A stretch of DNA of 64,000 nt from Chitinophaga sp. Ak27 (GTDB lineage: Bacteria; Bacteroidota; Bacteroidia; Chitinophagales; Chitinophagaceae). How positions within the stretch are numbered: position 1 is the first letter of the stretch; each line of letters starts with the position of its first letter. The translations under genes were made by a program, and so were the position numbers. The stretch is from positions 310,001 to 374,000 of the forward strand of contig NZ_JABAOB010000004.1 in assembly GCF_012726295.1 (NCBI RefSeq), read 5' to 3'. Shown here one piece after another: positions 1-7,441 of this stretch. Below the pieces are notes generated by a model, which worked only from the letters and a program-made list of their open reading frames with translations, made no database searches and had not been told where the DNA came from.

Positions 1-217
1 TTATCGCATCTTTTATCGCGTCTTTATCACAATAATATCCATCTTCAAAATTGGCAATGAAACGATCAACATCTTTATGCCCAATATGCACAATAAAATC
101 AAAATCCCGGGTGGCTCTGGGAACGACGTATAAACTCATTGCCACGCTCCCTGAAAGCATATAGGGGATATTGAGTGTATGAAGTACGGATATTATTTTT
201 TCAAAAAAAGAAACCAT
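1..217 (-). CDS. Nucleotidyltransferase-like protein, N-terminal fragment
   Basis: The ATG is at 217-215 and the frame stays open to the left edge, so only about 72 N-terminal residues are visible. The stretch GSVAMSLYVVPRATRDFDF has the small-residue G-S turn followed by R-x-T-x-D-x-D, as in the nucleotidyltransferase fold proteins grouped with AbiEii-type toxins and DUF6036-like proteins. In that fold the D-x-D pair binds metal. A toxin role cannot be claimed because any antitoxin and the C-terminal part lie outside the window. A good -7 element sits inside a palindrome at 243-268, just upstream. Confidence 0.6.
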   Translation of the reverse strand, partial: MVSFFEKIISVLHTLNIPYMLSGSVAMSLYVVPRATRDFDFIVHIGHKDVDRFIANFEDGYYCDKDAIKDAI

Positions 218-242
218 AAGTAGTTACAAGTTACGTAAACTC

Positions 243-268
243 ATTAACATTACAAATGTAATGTTAAT
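243..268 (-). promoter_or_regulatory. Palindromic promoter of the left-edge gene
   Basis: An 11-bp perfect inverted repeat (243-253 and 258-268, 4-nt spacer) contains TACATTTG on the minus strand at 253-260. This matches the Bacteroidetes -7 consensus TAnnTTTG and would start transcription about 30 nt before the ATG at 217. A symmetric site over the -7 box is what a dimeric repressor would occupy. That role is inferred. Confidence 0.5.
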
Positions 269-334
269 AATAGATTTATTATGAATTAATATAATTATCT
301 GGATGATTTGTATGCAAAGATATTTATCTAAATA

Positions 335-358
335 CCAGTTAGATTTATATCTAACTGG
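335..358. repeat. 10-bp perfect inverted repeat, 4-nt spacer
   Basis: Arms at 335-344 (CCAGTTAGAT) and 349-358 (ATCTAACTGG) are separated by ttat. No T-run follows on either strand, so an operator or small RNA hairpin is more likely than a terminator. The stretch 218-478 otherwise holds no credible ORF. Confidence 0.4.
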
Positions 359-453
359 AGGTTCCTAATAGAAAGAACGATTGAAAACAATAGCCTGATA
401 ATTTAAATATTTATCCCGTTTATCGCAGGTATATCAATCGCACAAAATGTAAT

Positions 454-486
454 TTTGCGCAGCAATGGATTTTAGTAATACCTTTG
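454..486 (+). promoter_or_regulatory. Bacteroidetes-type promoter for the metal-handling operon
   Basis: TTTG at 454-457 and TACCTTTG at 479-486 are 21 nt apart. This agrees with the -33 TTTG / -7 TAnnTTTG consensus of Bacteroidetes housekeeping promoters. Transcription would start near 493, about 20 nt before the ATG at 515. Confidence 0.65.
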
Positions 487-514
487 CGCTGACTTTAACT
501 CATTTACCAGTAGC

Positions 515-889
515 ATGCGGAAACAACTCATAACGGTCTTTTTAATGCTGATCTGGCTTTGCCAGCTCTCAGACCGTTATTTTGTAATGCTCGACTTTTA
601 CCTGAACCAGGAATATATTGCAAAGAACCTATGCGTTAACCGCAATAAGCCCGCTATGCATTGTAACGGTAAATGTCATCTCAGTAAAAAGTTAAAGGAA
701 GAAGATAAACGCGACCAGGATAATCCCGAGCGCAAAGATCATCGCAGCGAAATCTTCTATGCGGCCTGGCTGGAACCCACTTCGCTGACTGCCGCCGTAA
801 CCGCCAACATCGCTCACTATCCGCATCCCTATTGTATAGGCACACCCATTGACCAGCCTGATACTATATTCCATCCACCTGCCGCATAA
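515..889 (+). CDS. Small Cys/His-rich protein with CNGKC motif, unknown function
   Basis: A 124-residue protein with one N-terminal hydrophobic segment (residues about 5-18) that could be a signal anchor or an uncleaved signal peptide. It has the arrangement C40, H49-C50-N-G-K-C54-H55, then a charged Lys/Asp/Glu stretch and a His/Pro/Cys-containing tail (HYPHPYC). Two Cys three residues apart flanked by His suggest metal or thiol chemistry. It is the first gene after the promoter at 454-486 and lies directly upstream of MbnP and MbnH homologues. I do not recognise a named domain. A role in copper or other metal handling is inferred only from the motif and the neighbours. Confidence 0.75.
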   Translation: MRKQLITVFLMLIWLCQLSDRYFVMLDFYLNQEYIAKNLCVNRNKPAMHCNGKCHLSKKLKEEDKRDQDNPERKDHRSEIFYAAWLEPTSLTAAVTANIAHYPHPYCIGTPIDQPDTIFHPPAA

Positions 890-1034
890 TTATCCAACTA
901 TTATTGATCCGTTAATTTAACTGGTACCCCCGTACCAACTTGATCGTTATTGCCTTTATCCTTCGCGTGTATGCACGGGAAGCGGCATCCTATTGTTTAT
1001 TCATCACAGCAACCTATTGCTGCAATAACCTGTT

Positions 1035-1853
1035 ATGCATCCATTTAAACATACCATATACGGCGCCATGGTGGTGCTGCTCAGCTTTACCGCTTGTAAA
1101 AAAGAAGACATTAAACCGGAAACATCCACCGATGCCAAAGCCGTTTTATCGATACAGTTTGATAATATTGCGGGCGACCGGAACCTGCAACTCAACACCG
1201 GCGTATATACCAATGCTGCCGGCGAAAGCTTCAACATCTCCCTGTTACAGTATTTTATCAGCAACATCAAGGTCACCAACAGCAGCGGCCAGGAGTTCGT
1301 AGTACCCGCCGACAGCAGCTATTTCCTGGTAAGTGAAGCCAATGCGGCCTCCCAGTTTGTAAAAGTAAAAGTGCCGGAAGGCGACTATCAATCCCTGTCC
1401 TTTGTGCTGGGGGTAGACAGCCTCCGGAGCACAATGGACATCAGTCGCAGAACAGGTGTACTGGACCCTTCCGGCGGCATGGGCGATGGCATGTACTGGG
1501 GCTGGAACAGTGGTTACATCTTCTTTAAAATGGAGGGAGAGTCGGCCGCTGCACCGGCAGATCCCAGCGGCCAGCATAAGTTCCGGTATCACATAGGCGG
1601 ATTTGGCGGCTATAGCGCACCTACGCTGAATAATATCAAACGGATTATGATAGACCTGCGCGCCGGTGGCATCGCCAAAGTAAGACAAGGCCGCGAAGCC
1701 AATGTCCACCTCATGGCAGATATCCTCAAAGTGTTTAACGGTACCCGGACAATCAGCATCGCTGCCAATCCTACGGTGATGTTCAGTGATTTCAGCATCC
1801 AGGTAGCCAATAACTATACGCAGTTGTTTCACCACGATCATACGGAAAACTAA
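1035..1853 (+). CDS. MbnP family lipoprotein (copper-binding protein)
   Basis: A 272-residue lipoprotein precursor with lipobox Cys21 (LSFTAC) after a short signal peptide. The body is a beta-rich domain with the family hallmarks of an FDNIAG start, a YFISNI segment and the GMYWGWNSGYIFF block (Trp155 and Trp157). The MbnP family is known from methanobactin operons, where MbnP binds copper and a Trp is oxidised to kynurenine by its partner MbnH. The next gene, 5 bp downstream, is an MbnH-type di-heme protein, so the functional pair is intact. There are no methanobactin biosynthesis genes here, as is usual for Bacteroidota copies. The actual metal and whether a Trp is modified are inferences. 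Confidence 0.85.
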   Translation: MHPFKHTIYGAMVVLLSFTACKKEDIKPETSTDAKAVLSIQFDNIAGDRNLQLNTGVYTNAAGESFNISLLQYFISNIKVTNSSGQEFVVPADSSYFLVSEANAASQFVKVKVPEGDYQSLSFVLGVDSLRSTMDISRRTGVLDPSGGMGDGMYWGWNSGYIFFKMEGESAAAPADPSGQHKFRYHIGGFGGYSAPTLNNIKRIMIDLRAGGIAKVRQGREANVHLMADILKVFNGTRTISIAANPTVMFSDFSIQVANNYTQLFHHDHTEN

Positions 1854-1858
1854 CGGGC

Positions 1859-2899
1859 ATGAATAAACTGCAATGGCTGATCATAACCGGTATAGTGTTA
1901 TTTCTTTTTGCCTGTAGTAAAAGCGAGCAGCTGGCGGCCATCTTTGAAGGCTTCCATCAGCCGGCAGGATTCCCTGCGCCGGCCTACAAGTTCGCCAATA
2001 ACCCGGTTACCAAAGAAGGATTTGAGCTGGGCAGGAAACTATTTTATGAGCCGCGGCTCTCCCGGAATAATACCATTTCCTGCGGCTTCTGTCACCTCCA
2101 GGCATCGGCGTTTACACATCACGGGCATGATGTGAGTCATGGGATCGACGACCGCCTCGGTAGCCGCAATTCCCCGCCCATTATGAACCTGGCCTGGAAT
2201 ACTACGCTGATGTGGGATGGAGGCGTATTTGACCTGGACTTGCAACCGATAGCCCCCATCACCAACCCGGTAGAAATGGATGAAACCATGGACAATGTAT
2301 TGCAGAAACTACGGAACACGCCTCCTTACCCGGCGCTGTTCCAGCGGGCGTTTGGCAGTACCGATATTACCACAGCACGTATGATGAAGGCATTGTCGCA
2401 GTTTATGGTGATGCTGGTGAGCGACCAGTCGAAATACGATAGTGTTATGCGTAAAGAGGGGTCCACTTTTACCGATGCCGAGCAACAGGGGTACGCTATT
2501 TATCGCCGCCATTGCAGCAGCTGTCACCAGGAGCCGCTGTTTACGGATCAGTCTTTCCGTAACAACGGCCTGGGCGCCGGTCCCAACAATGATCGGGGGC
2601 GCTACGACATTACCCTGAACCCAGACGATCAATATAAGTTTAAAGTGCCCAGTTTGCGTAACCTGGCCTATACGGCCCCTTACATGCATGATGGCCGCTT
2701 TTATACGCTGCCTGCCGTGCTGCGGCACTACACCTCCGAAGTACGGGAGATGCCCACCCTGGACCCCTTGCTGAAACAAGGCGGGCATACCGGGTTCTCA
2801 CTGACTGCTACCGAGCAGGAACAATTGCTGGCCTTTCTCCAAACCCTGAACGACAAGAAATTCGTGAGTGATGCCCGATTCTCGGAAGAGGCGCCATAA
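1859..2899 (+). CDS. MbnH-type di-heme cytochrome c peroxidase family protein
   Basis: A 346-residue predicted lipoprotein (Cys19 in LFLFAC) of the CcpA/MauG superfamily. Two c-type heme sites are visible: C75-G-F-C-H79 and C219-S-S-C-H223. Family blocks around them include SRNSPPIMN and VPSLRNLAYTAPYMHDG. In the superfamily these proteins either reduce peroxide or, as in MauG and MbnH, oxidise residues of a partner protein through a high-valent di-heme state. Its position 5 bp after an MbnP gene argues for the MbnH function, oxidation of an MbnP tryptophan. Generic peroxidase activity is the alternative. Confidence 0.88.
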   Translation: MNKLQWLIITGIVLFLFACSKSEQLAAIFEGFHQPAGFPAPAYKFANNPVTKEGFELGRKLFYEPRLSRNNTISCGFCHLQASAFTHHGHDVSHGIDDRLGSRNSPPIMNLAWNTTLMWDGGVFDLDLQPIAPITNPVEMDETMDNVLQKLRNTPPYPALFQRAFGSTDITTARMMKALSQFMVMLVSDQSKYDSVMRKEGSTFTDAEQQGYAIYRRHCSSCHQEPLFTDQSFRNNGLGAGPNNDRGRYDITLNPDDQYKFKVPSLRNLAYTAPYMHDGRFYTLPAVLRHYTSEVREMPTLDPLLKQGGHTGFSLTATEQEQLLAFLQTLNDKKFVSDARFSEEAP

Positions 2900-2955
2900 A
2901 GAAGCAGGGCGTAAAGCGTAAAGCAGAAGACTGAAAGCTGTTGAAACGAATGACC
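2900..2955. repeat. Single-arm copy of a dispersed intergenic sequence
   Basis: This intergenic stretch contains a segment (from about 2932) that matches the arm of the large inverted repeat at 7354-7438 with about three differences over 23 bases (shared core AAAGCT-TTGA-CGAATGACC). Tandem aaagcgtaaagcag words precede it. No second arm is present here. Confidence 0.4.
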
Positions 2956-2969
2956 AAAATGATGACACC

Positions 2970-3893
2970 ATGAAAAAGATCAGTATACTCTGTATAATAT
3001 TACTAAGCAGTTATGCTACCAGCGCCTGCGATATCTGTGGCTGTGGCGTGGGCAGCTATTATATTGGATTGCTCCCCGATTTTAAACAGCGTTTTATAGG
3101 ACTGCGTTACCAGCATAAAACCATGCGTTCCCACCTGGGGCCGGGAGGTACTACTTCCTATCTCACTACGCAGGAAACCTACCAGACGGCAGAACTATGG
3201 GGCGGCTGGAATATAGGCCGTCGCTTTCGTGTGTTGGGATTTGTACCGGTAAACATCAACAGCCGGGAAAACCAGGGCGTTACCACCAGTAAATCCGGTT
3301 GGGGCGATGTGGCGGCGGTTGGTTATTACCAGTTGCTGGATAAGCAGCATACCACTGGCAGGGGACAGCTTATGGTACAATCGCTTTGGATAGGTGGCGG
3401 CGTGAAACTACCTACTGGTCGCTATGAACCGGCAGAGCGCAAAGAAAATGAAGAGGCACCCAACAACTTTCAGCTGGGTACCGCCAGCACCGATTTTACG
3501 CTCAACGCCGCATACGATGTCCGCCTGATGGACGTAGGTATCAATACCAATGTCAGCTATAAGCTGAATACGACCAATAAGTACGACTACCGCTATGGTA
3601 ATAAGTTTACGGCCAACGTGCTGGCATACTACAAAATCCGTATAGCCGACAAGGTAAGCCTGGCGCCCAATGCAGGCGTCCTGTATGAAACAGCAGCGAA
3701 AGACAAGGAAGGGGGAAAATTTACGGTAGATATGTCCGGCGGATATTCGCTGCTGGCCACTGTGGGTATGGAAGCCACTATCGGGAAAATATCCGCCGGC
3801 GTAAACTTTCAGCCGGTGATATCCCAACAGCTGGCGGACCTGCGCGTGAAAGCAGGTAGCCGGGCCATGGTACACCTCACTTATTTGTTCTGA
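2970..3893 (+). CDS. Secreted envelope protein with N-terminal CDICGCG motif, unknown function
   Basis: A 307-residue protein with a clear signal peptide ending at SYATSA, so the mature protein would begin with Cys-Asp-Ile-Cys-Gly-Cys-Gly. The rest is made of alternating hydrophobic/polar stretches, Gly/Tyr/Thr-rich, ending in LTYLF with a C-terminal Phe. This is the look of an outer-membrane beta-barrel or transporter-like protein. Three Cys within six residues at the mature N terminus could bind metal or heme-derived ligands. It follows MbnP and MbnH with the same orientation and 70 bp spacing, so it probably belongs to the same transcript. A role as an outer-membrane route or receptor for the metal is inferred. 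Confidence 0.75.
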   Translation: MKKISILCIILLSSYATSACDICGCGVGSYYIGLLPDFKQRFIGLRYQHKTMRSHLGPGGTTSYLTTQETYQTAELWGGWNIGRRFRVLGFVPVNINSRENQGVTTSKSGWGDVAAVGYYQLLDKQHTTGRGQLMVQSLWIGGGVKLPTGRYEPAERKENEEAPNNFQLGTASTDFTLNAAYDVRLMDVGINTNVSYKLNTTNKYDYRYGNKFTANVLAYYKIRIADKVSLAPNAGVLYETAAKDKEGGKFTVDMSGGYSLLATVGMEATIGKISAGVNFQPVISQQLADLRVKAGSRAMVHLTYLF

Positions 3894-3895
3894 GT

Positions 3896-4744
3896 ATGCT
3901 GCATATGAAAACGGACGGAATCCCCGTGTTGACAATTAATGACAATCATTTTTTCTGGACGGGTAATGCTGCTGCATTCCGTGCTTTGTATCCACAAGCA
4001 CAGGAGCCGCAACGGCTGGGTTGCTACCTGTTACTATGCGCCGATCCATCAGGAGGGCAGGTTACCATAGATAATAGCGAGGTGCGGCTGGACCAGTCCG
4101 GCATTATTTGTATCAAACCCAATAGCGTGGTCAGTATACAGCTGCACGCCGGAAGTGTGATATGTTTTACGGAAGACTTTTTCTCCCTGCGATACAACAG
4201 CAATGTATTGTACCAGTTTTCTTTCCTGGCCAAAGAACCGGGTAGCTTTATTCCGCTGCAAGCGCCAACGCTGGCCAAATGGCAGCAGCTCACAGGCTTG
4301 ATGCAACAGGAATTTTATTCGCAGTATAAAGGAGTCGACAGGGTACTTCGTTCTTACCTGAATATTTTACTCTGTATGCTGGACCAATGTTGCAGTACGG
4401 AAGCACTTGCGGAGAAGAATAATAGCCGCGACGAAAAGATCAGGTCATTTGAGCAGCTGTTGGAAATACATTATAAAGTATATAAGACACCATCATTTTA
4501 TGCTTCGCAATTACATATCACCACCAACTACCTGAATAAATTATGTCAGCAGTGCAAACATACTTCCAGCGGTGAACTGATACGAAAAAGAGTAACAATA
4601 GAAGCGCAGCGCCTGCTATATCATACGGGATTGTCGGTGGCTGAAATTGCGGATAGGCTGGGGTTCGAGAGTGCATCTTACTTTGCCACCTTCTTTAAAA
4701 AGAATACCGGCATCCCGCCGGAACGCTTCAGAAAACGTGAATAG
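3896..4744 (+). CDS. AraC family transcriptional regulator
   Basis: A 282-residue cytoplasmic protein. The C-terminal third (about residues 185-280) has the two AraC helix-turn-helix units: YASQLHITTNYLNKLCQ, then VAEIADRLGFESASYFATFF followed by KKNTGIPPERFR. The N-terminal half looks like a cupin-type sensor. The start at 3896 lies 2 bp past the previous stop, which suggests co-transcription with the MbnP/MbnH genes. It could regulate that operon or the phospholipase C gene 86 bp downstream. The sequence alone cannot decide which. Confidence 0.85.
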   Translation: MLHMKTDGIPVLTINDNHFFWTGNAAAFRALYPQAQEPQRLGCYLLLCADPSGGQVTIDNSEVRLDQSGIICIKPNSVVSIQLHAGSVICFTEDFFSLRYNSNVLYQFSFLAKEPGSFIPLQAPTLAKWQQLTGLMQQEFYSQYKGVDRVLRSYLNILLCMLDQCCSTEALAEKNNSRDEKIRSFEQLLEIHYKVYKTPSFYASQLHITTNYLNKLCQQCKHTSSGELIRKRVTIEAQRLLYHTGLSVAEIADRLGFESASYFATFFKKNTGIPPERFRKRE

Positions 4745-4830
4745 TGAGAATGCCGTTGCAATCATTGAGAATGTTTTATATTTTGTTGCATCGAACAGTG
4801 TAAAAAAATACTTCATCAACAGAACTATCT

Positions 4831-7356
4831 ATGGATTCACGCAGAGACTTTCTCAAGCAATCATTATTGTTATCGGGGGCAGCTGGACTATCCACGATGA
4901 TACCCGCTTCCATACAAAAGGCATTGGCAATAGACCCCGCTCCGGGCAGTACTTTCCTGGATGCGGAGCATATCGTTATCTTGATGCAGGAAAACCGTTC
5001 TTTCGACCATTGCTTTGGCTCCCTGCAGGGCGTTCGCGGATTCAATGACCCCAGGGCCAACAACCAACCCAACCAGCACCCGGTTTGGTTTCAAACCAAT
5101 GAACATGGGGATACCTATGCACCCTTCCGCTTGAATATCCGCGACACCAAAGCTACCTGGATGGGAGATTTACCACACTCACGGCCCAGCCAGGTAGATG
5201 CGTATAACCGTGGCCGTTACGACAAATGGCTCATTGCCAAAAGGCCCGGCAATCGCGAATATACAGGCATGCCGCTAACGATGGGCTATTATACCCGCGA
5301 AGACCTGCCATTCAACTACGCTATGGCCGACGCCTTTACGGTATGCGATCAGCATTTTTGTTCCGCGATGACCAGCACTACGCCCAACCGCTCTTTTTTC
5401 TGGACGGGTAAAATTATACATCCGGAAGATGGGATACCTAAAGCGCATATCCGGAACGACGATTATAGCTACGGTAAGTTACCCTGGAAAACATTCCCGG
5501 AACTACTGGAGGAAAATAAAGTGCCATGGAAATTTTATCAAAATGAAATCAGCTGTGGAGGAGGGTTTAAAGGAGAAGAAAGAGCCTGGCTGGCCAATTT
5601 CGGTTGTAACCTGCTGGAGTTTTTTGCCGCTTATAATGTAAAGTTTTCCGAACGCTATATCAATGGACTCCTGAAACAGGTGGATACATTGCCGGATGAA
5701 ATCAACAAGTTACAGGAAGCCAGTCCCTCTTCTGATGAAGCGGCGGCCAAAATCCGCACAGATATTGCCAAAAAACAGGCGGTGCTGGACAATGCTACCC
5801 GAGAGCTGGCAAAATGGAATAAAGAGAGCTATGCAAAATTAACTCCCTATCAGCAATCGCTTTACCAGCGTGCGTTTGTGGTTAATAGTGCCGATCCTTC
5901 CTACAGGAAAGTTACCCAGGTAACTTACCAGGATGGCGCTACGGAAAGAGAAATTACCGTACCTGCCGGCGATGTACTGCACCAGTTCCGCGCGGATGTC
6001 AACAGCGGCAAACTGCCGATGGTATCCTGGCTGGCTGGTCCCCAGAATTTTTCTGACCATCCCAGTGCACCCTGGTACGGTGCCTGGTATGTATCGGAAA
6101 TACTGGATATCCTCACACAAAATCCGGAGGTATGGAAGAAAACCATCTTCATTGTAACTTACGATGAAAATGATGGTTACTTTGATCACGTAGTACCGTT
6201 TTCTATTTGTGATAATAATAACCCAGGCACCGGTAAATGTTCCGCTGGTATCGATACAGAAGTGGAACAGGTAAGACTGGCCCATGAATTAAAACAAGGC
6301 GTGAGCGAAAAGCAGGCCCGTGAAGCACCGGTAGGGTTAGGCTTCCGGGTACCGCTGATGATTGCTTCTCCCTGGAGCCGGGGCGGAAAGGTCTGCTCCC
6401 AGGTCTTTGAACATACCTCAACGTTACAATTCCTCGAAACGTTTATCAACAAGAAGCTGCATAAGCAGGTGCACCTGGATAACATCAGCCAGTGGCGACG
6501 CACTATCAGCGGGGATCTTACCTCCGTATTCAGTCCTTTCAACAGTTCTACACCCGACAAACAAATCTATCTCAATCAACGCAGGGTGGTAGAAAATATC
6601 AATAACGCAAAATTTAAAGAGGTACCCACCGGGTTTAAAAAGGTAAGCGGGGAAGATATTGCCGCTTTTAAACGCAATCAGGCGCCGGGTTTAGGGCAAC
6701 AGGAGCGAGGTACCCGCCCTTCCTGCGCATTACCTTACGAGCTGTTGGCAGATGGGCAGTGGCAGCAGGAACAGCTGGTACTGAAAATGCAGGCAGGCAA
6801 ACGTTTCTTTGGTAGCGATGCGATGGGGGCGCCTTTCCGGGTGTATACGTCTTTGCCTTATACAGATGCGCAATCCGGGCAGACGGAAAATGGCCGTAGC
6901 TGGGCATTTGCAGTCGCTGCCGGGGATACGCTCACTTATGAGTGGCCGGTGAAAGCATTTGCCGACGGGCATTATCACCTCCATCTCCATGGCCCCAACG
7001 GCTTTTACAGGGAATTTGCCGGTACTGCCAGTCACCCGCAGCTCGAGCTGCAACTGGACTATGATACTACCGGGAAGTTAACTACCAAACCTACCGGAAA
7101 TGTAGTATTGCGTATAGCCAACAACGGTAGTGCAGCCCGCGATATTACCATTACAGATAATGCCTATGGCGCCAGAAACATCCAGCGAAGGGTGGATGCC
7201 GGCAAAACATTGGAGCTGCTGCTGCCGTTACAAAAAAGCAAGGGCTGGTATGATTTCTCGGTAACGGTCAATGGCGCCGATACGTTCCTTCAGCGCTATG
7301 CCGGCCGGGTAGAAACAGGGAAAGAAGGTATTACAGATCCGTTTATGGGAGCCTAA
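4831..7356 (+). CDS. Phosphocholine-type phospholipase C (non-hemolytic PLC family)
   Basis: An 841-residue exported enzyme. The N terminus has a Tat-type signal (SRRDFLK at residues 3-9). The phosphoesterase domain follows, with the ILMQENRSFDHCFGSLQG block, TSTTPNRSFFWTG, and the metal-site block VTYDENDGYFDHV. Two beta-sandwich repeats of the bacterial PLC C-terminal type lie beyond about residue 640. The reaction is hydrolysis of phosphatidylcholine or sphingomyelin head groups, releasing phosphocholine outside the cytoplasm. A Lys/Glu-rich coiled-coil-like insert (about residues 280-330) is present. It converges on a PafA-type phosphatase gene, and together they could release phosphate from lipids. 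Confidence 0.92.
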   Translation: MDSRRDFLKQSLLLSGAAGLSTMIPASIQKALAIDPAPGSTFLDAEHIVILMQENRSFDHCFGSLQGVRGFNDPRANNQPNQHPVWFQTNEHGDTYAPFRLNIRDTKATWMGDLPHSRPSQVDAYNRGRYDKWLIAKRPGNREYTGMPLTMGYYTREDLPFNYAMADAFTVCDQHFCSAMTSTTPNRSFFWTGKIIHPEDGIPKAHIRNDDYSYGKLPWKTFPELLEENKVPWKFYQNEISCGGGFKGEERAWLANFGCNLLEFFAAYNVKFSERYINGLLKQVDTLPDEINKLQEASPSSDEAAAKIRTDIAKKQAVLDNATRELAKWNKESYAKLTPYQQSLYQRAFVVNSADPSYRKVTQVTYQDGATEREITVPAGDVLHQFRADVNSGKLPMVSWLAGPQNFSDHPSAPWYGAWYVSEILDILTQNPEVWKKTIFIVTYDENDGYFDHVVPFSICDNNNPGTGKCSAGIDTEVEQVRLAHELKQGVSEKQAREAPVGLGFRVPLMIASPWSRGGKVCSQVFEHTSTLQFLETFINKKLHKQVHLDNISQWRRTISGDLTSVFSPFNSSTPDKQIYLNQRRVVENINNAKFKEVPTGFKKVSGEDIAAFKRNQAPGLGQQERGTRPSCALPYELLADGQWQQEQLVLKMQAGKRFFGSDAMGAPFRVYTSLPYTDAQSGQTENGRSWAFAVAAGDTLTYEWPVKAFADGHYHLHLHGPNGFYREFAGTASHPQLELQLDYDTTGKLTTKPTGNVVLRIANNGSAARDITITDNAYGARNIQRRVDAGKTLELLLPLQKSKGWYDFSVTVNGADTFLQRYAGRVETGKEGITDPFMGA

Positions 7357-7438
7357 AGCAGAAAGCTATTGAGGCGAATGACCAATGCGATTTACAAGTG
7401 TTCGCAAAGATCATTCGCCTCAATAGCTTTCTGCTTTA
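7354..7438. terminator. 28-bp perfect inverted repeat between convergent genes
   Basis: Arms at 7354-7381 and 7411-7438 are exact reverse complements with a 29-nt loop. The repeat begins at the stop codon of the phospholipase gene and ends 3 bp from the stop of the phosphatase gene. It is far longer than a normal intrinsic terminator stem and shares its arm sequence with the repeats at 2900-2955 and 49954-50073. It probably acts as a bidirectional terminator. Confidence 0.6.
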
Positions 7439-7441
7439 AGC

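Noticed and set aside
940..1302. Plus-strand open frame overlapping the MbnP gene
   Set aside because: It overlaps MbnP in a different frame and has no domain. The MbnP frame has a lipobox and family motifs.
1035..2899. MbnP/MbnH taken as part of a methanobactin gene cluster
   Set aside because: No MbnB, MbnC or precursor peptide gene is present in the neighbourhood.
4647..5048. Plus-strand open frame across the AraC/phospholipase junction
   Set aside because: It overlaps the ends of two well-supported genes in another frame.
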